A DNA stretch of 13,584 nt from Dehalococcoidia bacterium (GTDB lineage: Bacteria > Chloroflexota > Dehalococcoidia > GIF9 > AB-539-J10): assembly GCA_030606165.1 (NCBI GenBank), contig JAUWGZ010000036.1, positions 1 to 13,584 on the forward strand, given 5' to 3'. The position numbers were made by a program, and so were the translations under genes. Each line of letters starts with the position of its first letter. Within the stretch, counting starts at the first letter, position 1. The notes under the pieces are model-generated. The model was not told the DNA's origin, made no database searches, and saw only the letters and a program-made list of their open reading frames with translations. Shown here piece after piece: positions 12,395-13,584 of the stretch.

Positions 12395-13327
12395 TCATAG
12401 GCCCCTGAGAAACTCAGGCCTGAGGAGAGAAGGGTTTCTGGCTGCCAAAACCTTTTCTAGTTCGCTAAGCATTTTCTCTTTGTCTCGCGGCAATCTTCCT
12501 CGGACGGAAAGATAGTTTGAGGCATGCATCGAGCTAAAGAAACAATCGGTAAAGTTGGAATTCTCTATGATTAACTTTAGCTCCTCCAGGGACTGAAAAG
12601 GAGAAAGAGGATGGAATTCATTTCGTTCCCGCTGCTCATATAGCGGGGTACCGGGTACGAAGGTCAAAGTTAAAGCTCCGGCATACTCCGGGTCAATCTC
12701 ACTGAGAACTCTGGCTGTCTCAAGCGCGTGCTTCTGGCTTCCCTCGACACCGCCAAGTCCTAAAATTATCGTCACGGAAAAGATTATGCCGGCTTCCTTC
12801 ACTTTCTTTCCCGCCTCGACCAACTCGTCTGAAGTTGCCCCTTTACCTATTTTCTGGAGCAGTTCATCATCACCGCTCTCAAGCCCGGTATAAAAAATAC
12901 CTAACTTGAGCCGTTTTAATTCCTTAAGTTCCTCAGAACTACGCCGCAGGATATCCTGCGGCGTAGCATATGTGCCAATCCTTTCGACAGAGGGTAGTTT
13001 TTCATTCAAGTACTGGAGAACCTCTCTCAATTTGGGAAAGGGATAAACAAGGGCATCGCCATCCTGAAGAAACACCTTCTTGCCGTCCCAACCTTGAGCC
13101 ACGTCATATACCACCTTAGAAACGTCAGGAAGCCGCATGCCTTTTCGAGTGAACAAGGCTAGAGCGTCTATTTCACTCTTGACGTCATCGGCGTCTCGCA
13201 TCTGAAGCTTTGAGCCATAGTACATACAGAAAGTGCAGGTGTTGGTGGAGCACCCACTGGTTACAGGGAGAAAATAGCTTTTCCATTCGCTTGGAGGTCG
13301 GATAATATTAGGTCTACTGAAGCTCAT
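12395..13327 (-). CDS. Radical SAM protein of unknown substrate
   Basis: A 310-residue protein (from ATG 13327). Residues 26-34 read CSTNTCTFC, the CX4CX2C variant of the radical SAM [4Fe-4S] site known from a B12-independent, COG1032-like group. DGDALVYP (89-96), YTGLESG (146-152) and ILGLGG are further TIM-barrel family marks. The enzyme would cleave S-adenosylmethionine to a 5'-deoxyadenosyl radical. Substrate and product are unknown. Neither start has a good ribosome site. A GTG at 13345 would add six residues but sits directly beside a 5' hairpin, so I prefer the ATG. The gene converges on the flavoprotein gene with 46 bases between. A perfect 28-bp palindrome falls within codons 121-130 without disturbing the frame. 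Confidence 0.9.
   Translation of the reverse strand: MSFSRPNIIRPPSEWKSYFLPVTSGCSTNTCTFCMYYGSKLQMRDADDVKSEIDALALFTRKGMRLPDVSKVVYDVAQGWDGKKVFLQDGDALVYPFPKLREVLQYLNEKLPSVERIGTYATPQDILRRSSEELKELKRLKLGIFYTGLESGDDELLQKIGKGATSDELVEAGKKVKEAGIIFSVTIILGLGGVEGSQKHALETARVLSEIDPEYAGALTLTFVPGTPLYEQRERNEFHPLSPFQSLEELKLIIENSNFTDCFFSSMHASNYLSVRGRLPRDKEKMLSELEKVLAARNPSLLRPEFLRGL
12939..12966. repeat. Perfect 28-bp palindrome inside the radical SAM gene
   Basis: CTACGCCGCAGGAT is followed with no spacer by its exact reverse complement. As RNA it would form a 12-bp GC-rich stem with an ATAT loop. It encodes TPQDILRR in the gene's own frame. A palindrome this long is not expected by chance in a window of this size. 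Confidence 0.9.
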
Positions 13328-13346
13328 GCGCCGATCGAGTTCCACA

Positions 13347-13373
13347 GGGTACCAGACCGCTTTTGAGGTACCC
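13347..13373. promoter_or_regulatory. 7-bp inverted repeat in the radical SAM 5' leader
   Basis: GGGTACC and GGTACCC with a 13-base loop lie between the promoter and the start of the radical SAM gene. The mRNA could form a hairpin about 20 bases before ATG 13327, touching the alternative GTG at 13345. It may be an operator or a translation-control element. Confidence 0.4.
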
Positions 13374-13383
13374 CTTGAGACTT

Positions 13384-13412
13384 ATTTTACCACTGCTCCG
13401 GCACCTTTTCAC
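13384..13412 (-). promoter_or_regulatory. Possible promoter of the radical SAM gene
   Basis: On the minus strand GTGAAA (13407-13412) and TAAAAT (13384-13389) are 17 bases apart. Initiation near 13377 would give a leader of about 50 bases that contains the GGGTACC inverted repeat. Confidence 0.35.
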
Positions 13413-13584
13413 TTCTTACAATGCAAGGGAAATACACCCACATAGGCTCTAAGTGCCTTCGGTGCAGCATCTCTTTCTTCGTAGTATTTCGTTTCGATTG
13501 TTCCAGGTATCCCGGCATAGGCAGACGTTGAATCCAGTACTTCCCGGTGGTTCGCACTGGTGTCTCTCATAAATCTCAGCGAGG
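13409..13584 (-). CDS. Doubtful short reading frame at window edge
   Basis: On the minus strand a frame is open from the window edge to a TGA at 13409. An internal ATG at 13570 would give 53 residues, with the middle reading GIPGTIETKYYEERD and the end VFPLHCKK. The end looks like the first half of a Cys-Lys-Lys-Cys zinc knuckle stopped by TGA, and the other two minus frames are also open over part of the stretch. It may be the 3' end of a gene beyond the window, a small protein or a decayed one. No ribosome site is visible at the ATG. I assign no function. Confidence 0.25.
   Translation of the reverse strand, partial: SLRFMRDTSANHREVLDSTSAYAGIPGTIETKYYEERDAAPKALRAYVGVFPLHCKK

Overview
This is a bacterial chromosome segment. 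Genes have Shine-Dalgarno sites, several sigma70-type -35/-10 pairs can be read, and signal-anchor and lipoprotein signals are present. The gene set (Fe-S flavoprotein, DUF169 protein, radical SAM enzyme, CoA-disulfide-reductase-like flavoprotein, ACT-domain malic enzyme, CoxE-type MoxR/VWA pair, GLUG and InlB-like surface proteins) suggests a strict anaerobe. My best guess is a Dehalococcoidia-like member of the Chloroflexota, but that rests on recall of gene families and not on a marker gene.

Layout. Positions 1-859 (minus strand) carry a Fur-family regulator, cut by the window edge, and D-aminoacyl-tRNA deacylase. Positions about 1000-5350 look accessory. In order they hold an unrecognised protein with a HEPN-like Rx5H motif, an anchored InlB-like/OB-fold protein overlapping a secreted staphylococcal-type nuclease gene, a GLUG-repeat lipoprotein (minus), tRNA-Leu(UAG), and a MazF-type toxin with a ribbon-helix-helix antitoxin (minus). 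Three copies of a 66-73 bp palindromic repeat, at 1695, 3008 and 4252, bracket the nuclease module and the GLUG gene. A near copy of the tRNA 3' end lies beyond the toxin-antitoxin pair at about 5325.

Positions 5534-10734 (minus) form a metabolic block: an FAD/NAD(P) disulfide reductase homologue, a MoxR AAA+ ATPase with its VWA (CoxE-like) partner, and an ACT-domain malic enzyme. Divergent from the malic enzyme, an apparent two-gene operon on the plus strand (10970-12348) encodes a DUF169 protein and a compact-cysteine-motif iron-sulfur flavoprotein. A radical SAM enzyme (minus) converges on it, and its coding sequence contains a perfect 28-bp palindrome. The last 240 bases hold its promoter and a doubtful short reading frame.

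How the genes fit together. MoxR and VWA should act as a chaperone pair that remodels or inserts metal into a client not seen here. DUF169 and the flavoprotein probably share an uncharacterised redox task. The repeat-bracketed accessory genes encode surface or extracytoplasmic products and possible RNases. I found no CRISPR array, transposase or integrase gene.
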